NCBI GenBank assembly: GCA_947488175.1
Contig: CANKYO010000010.1
Location: 1 to 64,000, forward strand
DNA length: 64,000 bases
Direction of reading: 5' to 3'
Source of the DNA: an uncultured Paracoccaceae bacterium
GTDB taxonomy: Bacteria > Pseudomonadota > Alphaproteobacteria > Rhodobacterales > Rhodobacteraceae
Numbering within the stretch: the first letter of the stretch is position 1; each line of letters opens with the position of its first letter. The notes under the pieces are model-generated. The model was not told the DNA's origin. It made no database searches and was given only the letters and a program-made list of their open reading frames with translations. Of the stretch, positions 7,128 to 16,241 are shown one piece after another. The translations under genes were made by a program, and so were the position numbers.

Positions 7128-8179
7128 CCTACGGGGCGCTCGCCATGCAGGGCAGCGTTCAAAATAGCGATGATATCGCTGCGTCTAAATGGTCTTGGGT
7201 TCCAATACGGACTTTCCATGGCAACGTCCGCAGCATGCGCAATGTCACCTTGTGAAAAACCCAGATCCGCCAGATTAAGTGGCGCACCAAGATCTGCTGC
7301 AAGATCAAAAAGCGCCTGGCCCGGCTTGCTCCCACCGAGCGAACGGTTAATCGCAGCAAGCTGACCGTCCATCCCGTTGAAGGCCGTTACATGTGGCAGG
7401 ATAACGGTGTGTGTGGCAGCATGAGGCAAATCAAACGTGCCACCAAGAACATGGCAAAGCTTGTGATGCAGCGCCATTGAGACTTGGCCGAGACAAGTGC
7501 CACACGCCCATGCACCAAAAAATGCATCACTTCGAGCGTCTGGATCATCCGGGGCTGATTTGAGCACGCAAAGCGACGTTCCAAAAGCGCGGATGCCACG
7601 TTCAGCCAGCGTTTCGACAACGGGGTTGCGGTCTTTTGCATAAAGCGCTTCCACCGCGTGCGCCATGGCGTTCATCGCGGACGTGACCGTCATTGACCAT
7701 GGCAGGCTGAGAGTCAGATCAACATCGTAGATCACGGTCGCAGGCAGGATGCTTGGGTCGCGACGGGTCAGCTTTTTCCCATCCGCCGTCTCACCCAAGA
7801 TCGGGGTCATTTCCGATCCGGCGTAGCTGGTGGGTACAGCGATATGCGGCAGTCCCGCGCGCACGGAAATTGCTTTGCCAAGCCCGATTGTCGAACCGCC
7901 ACCAATAGCGAGGATACCATCTGCATCATGCTGCTTGAGCGATGTCATGGCTTTCTCGGTGACATCGGTCGGTGTGTGCATTGTCGCGCCTGCGAACATA
8001 CCAACGACCCGCTTTTCCGCCTGTTGTGCAACCTGCCCCGCCTGATCTGCTTGCTCTGGCGTCGCCAGCACCAGCAATCGCTTGACGCCAAGCTGCTCGG
8101 CTTCACTTTCGATTTCTGTTATCGTTCCAGAGCCGAAGAGAACACGGGATTTTTGGGGTTCATATGTGAAGGCACGCAT
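7124..8179 (-). CDS. Maleylacetate reductase
   Basis: A 351-residue member of the iron-alcohol-dehydrogenase superfamily that reduces maleylacetate to 3-oxoadipate with NAD(P)H. The start at 8179 (MRAFTYEP) is chosen because this N-terminus is the family's usual one; the frame extends upstream without homology. The nucleotide-binding motif AIGGGSTIGLGKA and the segment VPTSYAGSEMTPI are characteristic, and HHKLCHVLGG with PHAATHT covers the histidine-rich region where true iron enzymes bind metal. It lies 13 bp after the CoA-transferase beta gene and is coupled to the thiolase. Together with the hydroxyquinol dioxygenase across the promoter it defines the hydroxyquinol branch rather than the protocatechuate branch. 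Confidence 0.9.
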   Translation of the reverse strand: MRAFTYEPQKSRVLFGSGTITEIESEAEQLGVKRLLVLATPEQADQAGQVAQQAEKRVVGMFAGATMHTPTDVTEKAMTSLKQHDADGILAIGGGSTIGLGKAISVRAGLPHIAVPTSYAGSEMTPILGETADGKKLTRRDPSILPATVIYDVDLTLSLPWSMTVTSAMNAMAHAVEALYAKDRNPVVETLAERGIRAFGTSLCVLKSAPDDPDARSDAFFGAWACGTCLGQVSMALHHKLCHVLGGTFDLPHAATHTVILPHVTAFNGMDGQLAAINRSLGGSKPGQALFDLAADLGAPLNLADLGFSQGDIAHAADVAMESPYWNPRPFRRSDIIAILNAALHGERPVG

Positions 8180-8192
8180 AACTTGGCTCTTT

Positions 8193-8993
8193 CTATTGGG
8201 TATTGGCTGACCGCGCGTGCAAGGCGCGCAGTGTTTCGAGTTCAAGCGGTGTTGGAGTGGGCGTGACCCCGAGGTGGGGCGCAAATCGAACGGTCCACCC
8301 GACTGAGGCTACGACATCATCGCGCGTCACCCCAGGATGGAGCGAGACAACGACAAATTCCGCCGTCTGTGCCTGGAAGTCCGGATCGCAAACCTTGAGC
8401 CCGTCAGGGTCCAGCATGTCCCATATGGCCAGATCCGTAACCAGTTGCGTGGGACCCTTTGTATGAACACCAAACGTGCCACGACTTTCACCGAATTGGC
8501 CGTGGCCAAGGCTTGTCAGAAAATCGATCTTGTCGACAAACGTACGTTTGGACTGTTCGGCTGTGATGAATATCTCGCGCGCCTGCGTCGCGATCTCGGG
8601 CGCGCCACCGCCACCCGGCAAACGCACTTTGGGGGCATCATAGCCGCCAATGACCGTCGTATTCAGGTTACCGCGCCGGTCAAGTTGTGCCGCGCCAAGG
8701 AAGCCAATGCTGATCCGCCCACCCTGAAGCCAGTATTGAAACATCTCTGGAACGGACACCGTTGTCAGTGCCGTATCGTGCAGCTCTCCGTCGCCGATGG
8801 ACAGCGGCAACCGATCGGGTGTGGTGGCAATTGTACCGGATTCGTAGATCAGGGTGATCTCAGGCGCATGTGTCAGGCGGGCCAGATTGCAGGCGGCAGA
8901 CGGCGCACCGATGCCGACAAAACACACATCTTCATTGCGCAACAGACGACCAGCAGAAACCGTCATGTATTCCTTGGGCGAAATGGTGGTCAT
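8193..8993 (-). CDS. catJ: 3-oxoadipate CoA-transferase, subunit beta
   Basis: A 266-residue subunit of the glutaconate-CoA-transferase type. With the alpha subunit it transfers CoA from succinyl-CoA to 3-oxoadipate. The family signature is seen in IYESGTIA near residue 50 and in the glycine-rich LPGGGGAPEIA; the active-site glutamate of the family lies in the beta subunit, probably the ESG glutamate. The ATG overlaps the alpha stop by 4 bp (ATGA), as expected for subunits made in equal amounts. The sequence is nearer to the CatIJ type than to the PcaIJ type. Confidence 0.85.
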   Translation of the reverse strand: MTTISPKEYMTVSAGRLLRNEDVCFVGIGAPSAACNLARLTHAPEITLIYESGTIATTPDRLPLSIGDGELHDTALTTVSVPEMFQYWLQGGRISIGFLGAAQLDRRGNLNTTVIGGYDAPKVRLPGGGGAPEIATQAREIFITAEQSKRTFVDKIDFLTSLGHGQFGESRGTFGVHTKGPTQLVTDLAIWDMLDPDGLKVCDPDFQAQTAEFVVVSLHPGVTRDDVVASVGWTVRFAPHLGVTPTPTPLELETLRALHARSANTQ

Positions 8994-9841
8994 CGGGCAC
9001 CCTCCTGCACTGAAGCGTCGAATGGATGCGCCAGAACATGTTCTTCAATCCACGCCAGAAACCTGTCTCGATCAGACGAAATCCTGCTCCACTCCAGATA
9101 AAAATCATTGTCGCGCGGGTAATAGCCGGTGGCATAGCTCGGAGCAGCGCCCTTGGGCACATGACAGATCGCAGTGACACACCAACCTGGCAGGATGCAG
9201 GTATTCGCGTTGCGGTTTGGCAGCGCCCGAAGGTCGTCGACAATCTCTTCAACGGTCACGATGGCCGCTTTGGCCGCCAGCACCGCTTCCTTTTGCACGC
9301 CAATGATGCCCTCAATCTGAACATTGCCATTCCGATCAGCGCGCTGTGCGTGAATGATCGCCACGTCGGGACGTATTGCGGGAACGCAGGCCAGCGTTTC
9401 ATTGGTAAATGGGCAGATGACGGATTTTATGTTCGGGTTGACGTTTGTCAGGTCTGTCCCGCGGTACCCTCTGAACACGGCGCTCGGCAGGTTGGCGGCA
9501 CCTGCATGGTAGGCGTTCGCCATTGCTGCATGGCTGTGTTCTTCCAGCTCGATGGCCCGTGGCCACGCGTTCTCTACGGCATCCCGAACGCGGTGAAGCA
9601 GACCCGCACCCGGATTGCCTGCGTAGGAAAAAACCATCTTGCGTGCGGCGCCCACTCCGACAAGTTGGTCATAAATGATGTCAGGTGTCATTCGGATCAA
9701 CGTCAGGTCCTCGACGCCCTGACGGATGACTTCGTGGGCCGCGGCGAAGGGGATCAGGTGAGTGAACCCCTCCATCGCAACAGACTGGCCGCTTGAGACG
9801 TGGTCCCTTATGGCCTCGGATAATGTAGTGAACGTCGCCAT
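8990..9841 (-). CDS. catI: 3-oxoadipate CoA-transferase, subunit alpha
   Basis: The 283-residue alpha subunit, read from the ATG at 9841 (MATFTTLSEA). The open frame extends to 10018, but the added 59 residues are unrelated to the family and overlap the nitroreductase gene. The segments SGQSVAMEGFTHLIPFAAAHE and FSYAGNPGAG match the CoA-transferase family 1 alpha fold, and EEHSHAAMANAYHAGAANLP is a typical mid-region of this subfamily. It starts 7 bp after the nitroreductase stop and is coupled to the beta subunit. Function: activation of 3-oxoadipate before thiolysis. Confidence 0.85.
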   Translation of the reverse strand: MATFTTLSEAIRDHVSSGQSVAMEGFTHLIPFAAAHEVIRQGVEDLTLIRMTPDIIYDQLVGVGAARKMVFSYAGNPGAGLLHRVRDAVENAWPRAIELEEHSHAAMANAYHAGAANLPSAVFRGYRGTDLTNVNPNIKSVICPFTNETLACVPAIRPDVAIIHAQRADRNGNVQIEGIIGVQKEAVLAAKAAIVTVEEIVDDLRALPNRNANTCILPGWCVTAICHVPKGAAPSYATGYYPRDNDFYLEWSRISSDRDRFLAWIEEHVLAHPFDASVQEGAR

Positions 9842-9848
9842 CTGTGCT

Positions 9849-10499
9849 TCAGAAGATTCGTGCGACGTCGTCGAAGTCCAAGCGCGGCAGGCGGCGGAAC
9901 AGTTTATCTTCATCGCCGTACCCCAGGTTGCACAGGAAATTAGACTTCCATGTGGTCCCAGCAAGGAACGCCTCATCGACGGCGGCAGGATTGAAGCCCG
10001 ACATTGGCCCCGCATCAAGGCCCAGTGCCCGCGCCGCGATCAGAAAATATGCGCCCTGCATAGAGCCGTTGCGAAACGCATTTCCGGCGGCCATTTCGGC
10101 GTTGTCCGCGAACATGTCACGCGCCTTGGGGTTTGGCGGAAACAGGACAGGCAGCTTTTCAAAAAAGGCTGTATCGAACGCAACAATCGCAGTCACTGGG
10201 GCAGACATCATCTTGCCCTGGTTCGGTTCCATCAATGCGGGACGCAAACGCTCTTTGGCTTCGGCACTGCGCACAAAAACAAACCGTGCAGGCTGTTGGT
10301 TCATGCTGGTTGGACCCCATTTGGTGAGGTCGTAAAGCTCTTTCAGAACGTCATCGCTGACTTCTTTGTCGGAAAACCCATAATGCGTTCTGGCATCCCG
10401 CAAAAGCAGGTCCAGGGTCGCCGGGTCTGCTTTGGTAATCCGGGCGCGGGCTTCGCGGACATCGGCGCGCGCGTTCGCATCAAGTGTATCTGTATCCAT
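9849..10499 (-). CDS. Nitroreductase-family flavoprotein (RutE-like)
   Basis: A 216-residue FMN-dependent oxidoreductase of the nitroreductase fold, close in length and motifs to RutE/malonic semialdehyde reductases. [19 protein letters not shown] is the FMN-binding segment, and [21 protein letters not shown] forms the conserved dimer-interface helix. It is first in the minus-strand operon, 19 bp from a probable IclR operator. In this pathway it could reduce a quinone or nitroaromatic precursor of hydroxyquinol, or supply reduced flavin. That role is inference from position; the family alone does not give the substrate. Confidence 0.75.
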   Translation of the reverse strand: MDTDTLDANARADVREARARITKADPATLDLLLRDARTHYGFSDKEVSDDVLKELYDLTKWGPTSMNQQPARFVFVRSAEAKERLRPALMEPNQGKMMSAPVTAIVAFDTAFFEKLPVLFPPNPKARDMFADNAEMAAGNAFRNGSMQGAYFLIAARALGLDAGPMSGFNPAAVDEAFLAGTTWKSNFLCNLGYGDEDKLFRRLPRLDFDDVARIF

Positions 10500-10517
10500 C
10501 TGCTTTTCCTTACTTTT

Positions 10518-10532
10518 GTTCGATTATCGAAC
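10518..10532. promoter_or_regulatory. Probable IclR-type operator, copy 1
   Basis: GTTCGATTATCGAAC is a perfect 7-1-7 palindrome, 19 bp upstream of the minus-strand operon. It resembles the 15-bp boxes bound by IclR regulators of aromatic catabolism such as PcaR. An identical copy lies at 10644. Confidence 0.75.
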
Positions 10533-10643
10533 CACCGAAACATCGACCTGCATGGAAAGTGATCCGGAAGTTCATATTTTTGTAGTAATCGTTCTTGACG
10601 GCTGTCTTTATTTTTGTCAACATCATTACATAAACTAATTTTC

Positions 10644-10658
10644 GTTCGATTATCGAAC
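10644..10658. promoter_or_regulatory. Probable IclR-type operator, copy 2
   Basis: The same 15-mer GTTCGATTATCGAAC, 13 bp upstream of the TRAP substrate-binding gene. The two copies sit at mirror positions in the 172-bp divergent promoter, so one regulator can control both operons at once. The likely regulator is the IclR protein encoded at 14257. Confidence 0.75.
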
Positions 10659-10671
10659 ATGAGAGGAAATA

Positions 10672-11718
10672 ATGTTACCCAAATCCGCTTTGGCGGCAGC
10701 CGTCCTGCTGACCGCTCACACGGCCTCGGCCGAGACGTTCAATCTCACGATGGGATCGAGCCATCCAACGGTGGTTCCATGGGTTGGCGTCTTGTCCGAT
10801 CACGTGGTTGGCCAGACAAATGCGCGCCTTGAGGCGATGGGGTCGCAAGATCGCGTTGAATGGACCGAAAGCTATGGCGGGGCCCTGTTCGGGTTTCAGG
10901 ACACCCTCGAAGCTGTCGAAGACGGGCTGGTCGATGCGGGATGGGTCGGCGCGGGACTTTGGGAAGAGTCCAAGATGCCGTTGCAGACCATCACCTATTA
11001 CGCACCGTTCGTCATTGATGATCAGCCAACACTGATGCGCATCATGAATGAGATCAATGCAACCGTACCGGCCATGGCGCAGTCATGGGAGGCGCGCAAT
11101 CAGGTCTTTCTCGGGTCTTCTGGTGTGGAAACCTACCATCTGCTGACCACGTTCCCCGTGACTTCACTTGCTGATCTGGAGGGGCGTAAAATTCTTGCGC
11201 CGGGTCCCTCAGGCAACTGGATGTCCGCGATTGGCGCTGTGCCTGTCAATGGCGCGTTGCCAACGTATTATAACTCTCTGCAGACGGGTGTTGCCGACGG
11301 TGTCATCTCGATCATCACCGGTACCTATCCCAACAAGCTGCACGAAGTTGCCCCCTACCTGACCCTTGTCGGTGTTGGCGCACAATACACCGGTGGGCTG
11401 ACCGTCAACAAAGACAGCTGGGACGGGTTATCCCCCGATGTCCAGACCGTCCTGCGCGAATTGGGCTCGGAATACGCAACCCTTCACGCAGAGCAGGTGC
11501 AGGCCCGCTACGATACCGCGCTTCAGGCCATGCGTGATGATCCCGCCGTCACCGTCACAACCCTTTCTGAGACGGAACGGCAAGCGTGGATCGACCGACT
11601 TCCAAACTTGGCCGGTGACTGGGCCTCGCGCCATCCAGCGGGCCCGGACACCCTCACCGCCTTCATGAGTGCCGTGCGCGCGGCCGGAATCGAGCCAGGT
11701 CGCAACTGGGATCAATAA
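10672..11718 (+). CDS. dctP: TRAP transporter substrate-binding protein
   Basis: A 348-residue periplasmic binding protein of the DctP family, with a signal peptide cut near TASAET. It presents a ligand to the DctQM permease encoded next. The family core is visible as ETYHLLTTFPVTSLADLEGRKI and GPSGNWMSAIGAVPV, followed by the ligand-lid helix region TYYNSLQTGVADGV. The arginine that usually salt-bridges a carboxylate in many DctP proteins is not at the common position, so the ligand may not be a simple C4-dicarboxylate. A GAGAGGA ribosome site lies between the operator and the ATG. It is first in the plus-strand operon, so the ligand is probably the aromatic growth substrate or a derivative. 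Confidence 0.9.
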   Translation: MLPKSALAAAVLLTAHTASAETFNLTMGSSHPTVVPWVGVLSDHVVGQTNARLEAMGSQDRVEWTESYGGALFGFQDTLEAVEDGLVDAGWVGAGLWEESKMPLQTITYYAPFVIDDQPTLMRIMNEINATVPAMAQSWEARNQVFLGSSGVETYHLLTTFPVTSLADLEGRKILAPGPSGNWMSAIGAVPVNGALPTYYNSLQTGVADGVISIITGTYPNKLHEVAPYLTLVGVGAQYTGGLTVNKDSWDGLSPDVQTVLRELGSEYATLHAEQVQARYDTALQAMRDDPAVTVTTLSETERQAWIDRLPNLAGDWASRHPAGPDTLTAFMSAVRAAGIEPGRNWDQ

Positions 11719-11785
11719 AGCGGCGCAAGCGCGGCCCTGCGGCACATGCTGTCGCGGGGCAACCCGGCTCTGAGAAGGAATTCAA

Positions 11786-13771
11786 ATGTCGCGTTCACCT
11801 ACCCTGTTGCATCGTGGTTTCGATGCTGACGATCCCGAAGGATCAAGACAACGCAGCTGGTTTGACCGCCTGCACATCGCATTTTCAAAATGCGCCGCGT
11901 TTCTCGCAGCCGGAGCGACATCCTGGATATTCGTGATCATGGTGATGATATGCGCCGATGTCATCGGCCTCAAAGTGTTCTCGCGGCCTCTATACGGCGT
12001 CGTTGAACTCACAGCCGCCTCCATTGTGGCCGTCGTTTTTGCACAGCTGCCCCACACCTTGTTTGAAAAGCGCATGACACGCGCCGACTTCCTGATCTCA
12101 AGCCTGGAAATCCGCACGCCCTCGTTCGCCGCCGCGCTAAATCTGATCTTTTGTCTTTGTGGTCTTGGCATCTTCGGCGCGCTCGCATGGTCCCTGATCG
12201 CGCCCACCACATCCGCGCTGCTGAATGGCGAGTTCATCGGTACCCAAGGCATCTTCACAATGCAGGTGTGGCCCATCAAGGCGATCATCCTGTTGGGCGT
12301 CGTGATGACGGCGATCGAATTTGCCTTTCAATCCATTCACCAGTTGCGTGACATCACGGCTGGCCACGCCTGGAAATCGGTTGTGCTGGTGTCTGTCGTT
12401 CTTGTTGCGATCATCCTCATCATTGCCTTTTCGCCCAATCCCGACCGTGTCTGGATCGGCACAGTCGCCGTTGGTGCGCTGGTCGCGATGATCCTTCTGG
12501 GAATGCACATCCCGGTCGCGATGATGCTGGTAGCGCTGGTCGGCGTCTGGCTGATCCGCGACAACCCTACGCTCGCCGTAAAAACGATCCGCTCAGCCGC
12601 GACCGGTTCCATCAACAAGTTCGATTTCGGTGTCGTGCCCTTGTTTGTGCTGATGGGCCTGCTTGTCGATGCGTCCGATCTGGGCAAAGACGCCTACCGT
12701 GTCATGGCCGCACTGTTGCGCCGACTTTACGGCGGTCTGGCCATTGCGACAGTCGCCGCCAACACGGTCTTCGCCGCCATCACCGGAATTTCCATCGCGT
12801 CGGCGGCTGTGTTCACGCGCGTGGCTGTCCCGCAAATGACAGAACATCACTATTCTCCAGGGTTTGCAGCAGGAACCGTGGCCGGGTCTTCGGTGCTGGG
12901 TATGATGATACCGCCAAGTCTGCTGCTGATCATCTATGGATTTGTGACCGAAACAAGCGTCGGCAGCCTGTTTATCGCGGCCACCCTGCCCGGCCTTCTA
13001 CTTGCTGCATCCTTTTGTCTGTTCATCTATCTGGCGGCACGTTTCGCACCCGAACGCGTCGGATGCCCGGCAATCGCCGATGATATTTCACCGGTTTCGG
13101 CCCGTGAGATATTCAAAGCCCTTTTTCCGATCCTGTTTCTGGTCTTTATCGTGATGGGCGGCATCTATGGTGGTGTCTTTACACCGACCCAGGCGGGCGC
13201 GGTCGGTGCCGCCGCAACCCTCGTGGTCGCAGTATTGCGCCGGTCCCTCACGTGGCGCAGCCTGTGGCGCGTGATGAAGGAAACCGGCGTCATTTCCGTC
13301 ACGATCCTGATGCTTATAGTTGCGGCTTCGGCGTTCACCAAGATGCTGGTCATGTCGGGTATCCCGAATGCGATCGTTTCGGTGTTTCTGGAACAAGGTG
13401 TGTCGTTCTGGGGCTTCATGCTCGGCTATTTTGCCGTGATCATCCTATTGGGGATGTTTCTGGATTCGACCTCGATCATCCTGATTGTCGTTCCACTTGT
13501 GATCGGGATTGTGCCGGACATCACCCACGGCGTCGTCATCGGGGATCCGATGATCTGGTTTGGAATCGTCACAATCATTGCCGTCGAAATCGGCCTGCTG
13601 ACGCCCCCCTTTGGCATCACGGTCTATGTCGTCAAAGCGACACTGGATCGCGATGACATCACACTTGTCGACATCTTCAAAGGCGCGATGCCCTACGTTG
13701 GGATCATGGCGATTGTCATGATCATTTTGACAGCTTTCCCCACGATCTCGTTGTTCTGGTTGCAGCCATGA
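11786..13771 (+). CDS. dctM: Fused TRAP transporter permease (DctQM)
   Basis: A 661-residue inner-membrane protein in which the small DctQ subunit (about residues 30-190, four helices) is fused to the large DctM subunit (about 220-655, some 12 helices). The DctM signature is clear in PLFVLMGLLVDASDLG, the scoop region GMMIPPSLLLIIYG and ETGVISVTILMLIVAASAF near the C-terminal half. TRAP systems drive uptake with a sodium gradient. QM fusions occur in alphaproteobacteria and are normal. It lies 67 bp after the binding protein and overlaps the next gene by 4 bp. Confidence 0.9.
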   Translation: MSRSPTLLHRGFDADDPEGSRQRSWFDRLHIAFSKCAAFLAAGATSWIFVIMVMICADVIGLKVFSRPLYGVVELTAASIVAVVFAQLPHTLFEKRMTRADFLISSLEIRTPSFAAALNLIFCLCGLGIFGALAWSLIAPTTSALLNGEFIGTQGIFTMQVWPIKAIILLGVVMTAIEFAFQSIHQLRDITAGHAWKSVVLVSVVLVAIILIIAFSPNPDRVWIGTVAVGALVAMILLGMHIPVAMMLVALVGVWLIRDNPTLAVKTIRSAATGSINKFDFGVVPLFVLMGLLVDASDLGKDAYRVMAALLRRLYGGLAIATVAANTVFAAITGISIASAAVFTRVAVPQMTEHHYSPGFAAGTVAGSSVLGMMIPPSLLLIIYGFVTETSVGSLFIAATLPGLLLAASFCLFIYLAARFAPERVGCPAIADDISPVSAREIFKALFPILFLVFIVMGGIYGGVFTPTQAGAVGAAATLVVAVLRRSLTWRSLWRVMKETGVISVTILMLIVAASAFTKMLVMSGIPNAIVSVFLEQGVSFWGFMLGYFAVIILLGMFLDSTSIILIVVPLVIGIVPDITHGVVIGDPMIWFGIVTIIAVEIGLLTPPFGITVYVVKATLDRDDITLVDIFKGAMPYVGIMAIVMIILTAFPTISLFWLQP

Positions 13772-14253
13772 TTGTCATCCCCGCAAAAAAGAGGCCCTCC
13801 ATGATGCTGTTTGTCTTCGGCGCAAGCGCTGCGCTTCTCTGCGGTATGTTGATGGGCATTCAGCCAGCGGTGAATGCCGAAATTAGCCGCCGCTTGGCGT
13901 CTCCCTTTGCAGCCGTTCTGTTTTCACTGGCGATCAGTATCATTGTCATTCTGCCATTCGCCCTGTGGCAGGAACGCGAACCGGTTTTCACAGCTATTAC
14001 AGATGCCCCTTGGTGGGTCTGGCTCGGTGGGTTGGCTGGGGCGGCATTCGTCACGGCGGGCATAACGATCGCACCGATCATCGGGATCGCCCTTTTTCTG
14101 ATGATCGTCGTGACCGGGCAACTTGTCGCGGCATCATTGGCTGATCACTACGGCTTGTTCGGTGGACAGGAACGCCCAATCACGATCAGTCGCCTACTTG
14201 GTCTTTGCCTTGTACTTTGCGGCGTTCTGACGTTTCGGTTCGGCAAGTTCTGA
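13768..14253 (+). CDS. DMT-superfamily inner-membrane protein (YdcZ/DUF606 type)
   Basis: A 161-residue membrane protein with five predicted helices and the family motif GMLMGIQPAVNAEISRRL near residue 30. The YdcZ family is part of the drug/metabolite transporter superfamily and has few defined substrates. The ATG at 13768 overlaps the permease stop by 4 bp; the ATG pair at 13801 behind an AGAGG is an alternative start. It lies inside the catabolic operon, so it may export a toxic intermediate or move the growth substrate. Confidence 0.75.
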   Translation: MIVIPAKKRPSMMLFVFGASAALLCGMLMGIQPAVNAEISRRLASPFAAVLFSLAISIIVILPFALWQEREPVFTAITDAPWWVWLGGLAGAAFVTAGITIAPIIGIALFLMIVVTGQLVAASLADHYGLFGGQERPITISRLLGLCLVLCGVLTFRFGKF

Positions 14254-14256
14254 GAT

Positions 14257-15069
14257 ATGCAGATGTCCCGATCCGGTTCAGAACGCAGCTCGACCCTGAT
14301 AAAGGGGTTGGCGGTGCTGCGGTTTGTTGCCCCTCAGGCAGAGGGCTGCACCATTTCGCAAGCCGCACAGGGAGTGGCGATCAGCCGCGCGGCGGCGCGG
14401 CGATTCCTGCTCACGCTTTGTGACGAAGGCTACTTGCGGCAAAGCCAAAGCCTATTTTTGCCCACGCCAAAAATCAGCAAGTTGGCCGATACACCCATCG
14501 CCGACGGCACCTTCTGGAACACGCTACTGCCACCTATGAAACACGTCGCCGACGAGACCGGCGAGGCGTGTTCGATGTCGGTCATGGTTGATCACGATAT
14601 CATTTATGTTGCCCGCGCGCCCAGCAGACGGGTCGTGTCCGTTCATCTCGAAGTCGGCAGCCGCCTACCAGCCGCGCATACGTCGATGGGCCGTGTCATG
14701 TTGGCCAGCCAACCCCAGGACGCAGTCGCGCATTTTCTGGACATGGTCGACTTGCCGCGTCGAACACGGTTTTCCATCTCCGCGAGCAGCAGCTTGCGCG
14801 ACGTGATCTCGGCATCGGCCAGCGATGGATTCTCCATTGTTGATCAAGAGCTGGAAGAAGGTCTCATCTCGGTCGCCGTTCCCGTCACAGCCCCGAACGG
14901 AGCCGTTCTGAGCGCCCTGAACTTCAGTTCCACGCCGACAAGATACCCGTCAAAACGGCTCCGGGAAAGCATTGTACCGATGCTTCAGGCGGCTTCCCGA
15001 GACATCACAGAAATTCTGCGCGCCGCGCGCGAGATTGCCTCCATCCCACAAAAGGAAACACTCCAATGA
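14257..15069 (+). CDS. IclR-family regulator of the hydroxyquinol genes
   Basis: A 270-residue regulator of the PcaR/PobR branch of IclR. An N-terminal winged helix (about 10-75, with TISQAAQGVAISRAAARRFL as recognition region) is followed by the effector-binding domain, recognised by SMGRVMLAS and GFSIVDQELEEGLISVAVPV. It lies in the operon it probably controls, 3 bp after the DMT gene and overlapping the dioxygenase start by 4 bp. The two identical palindromes at 10518 and 10644 are the likely targets. Relatives respond to 3-oxoadipate or to the aromatic substrate; which applies here is unknown. Confidence 0.85.
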   Translation: MQMSRSGSERSSTLIKGLAVLRFVAPQAEGCTISQAAQGVAISRAAARRFLLTLCDEGYLRQSQSLFLPTPKISKLADTPIADGTFWNTLLPPMKHVADETGEACSMSVMVDHDIIYVARAPSRRVVSVHLEVGSRLPAAHTSMGRVMLASQPQDAVAHFLDMVDLPRRTRFSISASSSLRDVISASASDGFSIVDQELEEGLISVAVPVTAPNGAVLSALNFSSTPTRYPSKRLRESIVPMLQAASRDITEILRAAREIASIPQKETLQ

Positions 15070-15935
15070 CCAGAAATTTCACCGAGGAAAACGCAACTGA
15101 AGAAGTCCTGAGCCGCTATGCAGACTGTCCGAACCCGCGGCTCAAGGAGGTATCCGAGGCAATCGTGCGCAACCTGCACGCCTTGATCCGCGAAGTCGAA
15201 CCGACAACGGAAGAATGGATGCAGGCCTTGGAATTTCTCACCGCTGTGGGACAGAAATGCGATGAAAAGCGGCAGGAATTCATTCTGCTGTCAGATGTCT
15301 TCGGGGTCTCCACGCTTGTCGATGCGATCAACAACCGCAAACCCGCCGATGCAACGGAATCAACCGTGCTTGGCCCGTTTCATATGGTCGAGAGCCCCGC
15401 CTATCCAAATGGCGAAAACGTCGCGCGTCACGGCAGCGGTGCAGCACTGGTCGTCACTGGCACGGTCACCGACACTGACGGCAACCTGCTTCCCGACGCA
15501 AAAGTCGATATCTGGCAGGCGAACGAAGATGGTTTCTATGACGTTCAAAAACCCGGCGAGCTACCTGATCTGAACCTGCGCGGCTTGTTCACCACCCAGC
15601 AGGACGGTTCATTCTGGTTCCGCTCTATTCTACCGAGCTTTTATCCGATCCCGACAGATGGTCCGGTCGGGGAAATGGTTCTGGCAGCAGGTCGCCACCC
15701 CAACAGACCCGCACACATCCATTTCATTGGGATGGCTGAAGGTCATGAACCAATCACCAGCCATCTGTTCGTCGAGGGTGATCCCTACATCGAGTCCGAT
15801 GTCGTCTTTGGCGTAAAGGAAAGCCTGGTACGCGATTTCGACCTGATTGACGATGAAAGGCGCGCAAAGGAATACGGTGTGCCCAATCCTTTCTACCACG
15901 TGCACAACGTCATCTCGCTTGTGCGCAACACATAA
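15066..15935 (+). CDS. chqB: Hydroxyquinol 1,2-dioxygenase
   Basis: A 289-residue intradiol dioxygenase that opens hydroxyquinol to maleylacetate with non-haem Fe(III). The N-terminal helical dimerisation domain (1-100) leads to the catalytic beta-sandwich starting at ESTVLGPFHMVESP. The metal ligands are visible as Tyr in GFYDVQ, Tyr in SFYPIP and two His in RPAHIHF. The LGPFH(M/V) element and the presence of maleylacetate reductase favour hydroxyquinol over catechol, whose product would need muconate cycloisomerase, which is absent. The start overlaps the iclR stop (ATGA). No enzyme in the window produces hydroxyquinol. Confidence 0.9.
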   Translation: MTRNFTEENATEEVLSRYADCPNPRLKEVSEAIVRNLHALIREVEPTTEEWMQALEFLTAVGQKCDEKRQEFILLSDVFGVSTLVDAINNRKPADATESTVLGPFHMVESPAYPNGENVARHGSGAALVVTGTVTDTDGNLLPDAKVDIWQANEDGFYDVQKPGELPDLNLRGLFTTQQDGSFWFRSILPSFYPIPTDGPVGEMVLAAGRHPNRPAHIHFIGMAEGHEPITSHLFVEGDPYIESDVVFGVKESLVRDFDLIDDERRAKEYGVPNPFYHVHNVISLVRNT

Positions 15936-15947
15936 GGAGGCGGGACC

Positions 15948-16241
15948 ATGTATTTCGTTGCCAAAGCACTCGACCGTCCCGGTGTATCAAATACCCGCGG
16001 CGACTTGCATCCCCGGCACAAGGCCCATCTGGACGCGGCAGGGGCAGACACTAAGGTCATCATAAGTGGCCCCCTTGTCGGAATGGACGGAGAGCCCGAA
16101 GGGTCATTTTTTATCTATGAGGCCGAAACGCCCGAGGCTGTACGCCGTTTCATGGATCAGGACCCTTTTGCGCAGGCGGGGGTCTGGTCATCGCTTGAAA
16201 TACACGCCTTTGATTGGCGGCGCGGAAAGCCGCCCGTATGA
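15948..16241 (+). CDS. YCII-related protein, possible TftG-like enzyme
   Basis: A 97-residue YCII-fold protein with a strong GGAGG 8 bp before the ATG. The conserved element RHKAHLD holds the histidine-aspartate region that forms the active site in the family. TftG, a YCII protein of 2,4,5-T degraders, removes chloride from 5-chloro-2-hydroxybenzoquinone just before hydroxyquinol cleavage. Here the gene follows the hydroxyquinol dioxygenase by 12 bp, the same pathway setting. It could act on a substituted hydroxyquinone, or be a muconolactone-isomerase-like helper. Family membership is well supported, activity is inference. Confidence 0.75.
   Translation: MYFVAKALDRPGVSNTRGDLHPRHKAHLDAAGADTKVIISGPLVGMDGEPEGSFFIYEAETPEAVRRFMDQDPFAQAGVWSSLEIHAFDWRRGKPPV

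Noticed and set aside
8180..8284. N-terminal extension of maleylacetate reductase
   Set aside because: The additional 35 residues overlap the end of the CoA-transferase beta gene and are unlike any family N-terminus; the start at 8179 restores the usual length.
9026..10562. Two overlapping plus-strand frames (256 and 266 codons) opposite catI and the nitroreductase
   Set aside because: They are shadows of genes with clear family motifs, and they would run through the operator region without a ribosome site.
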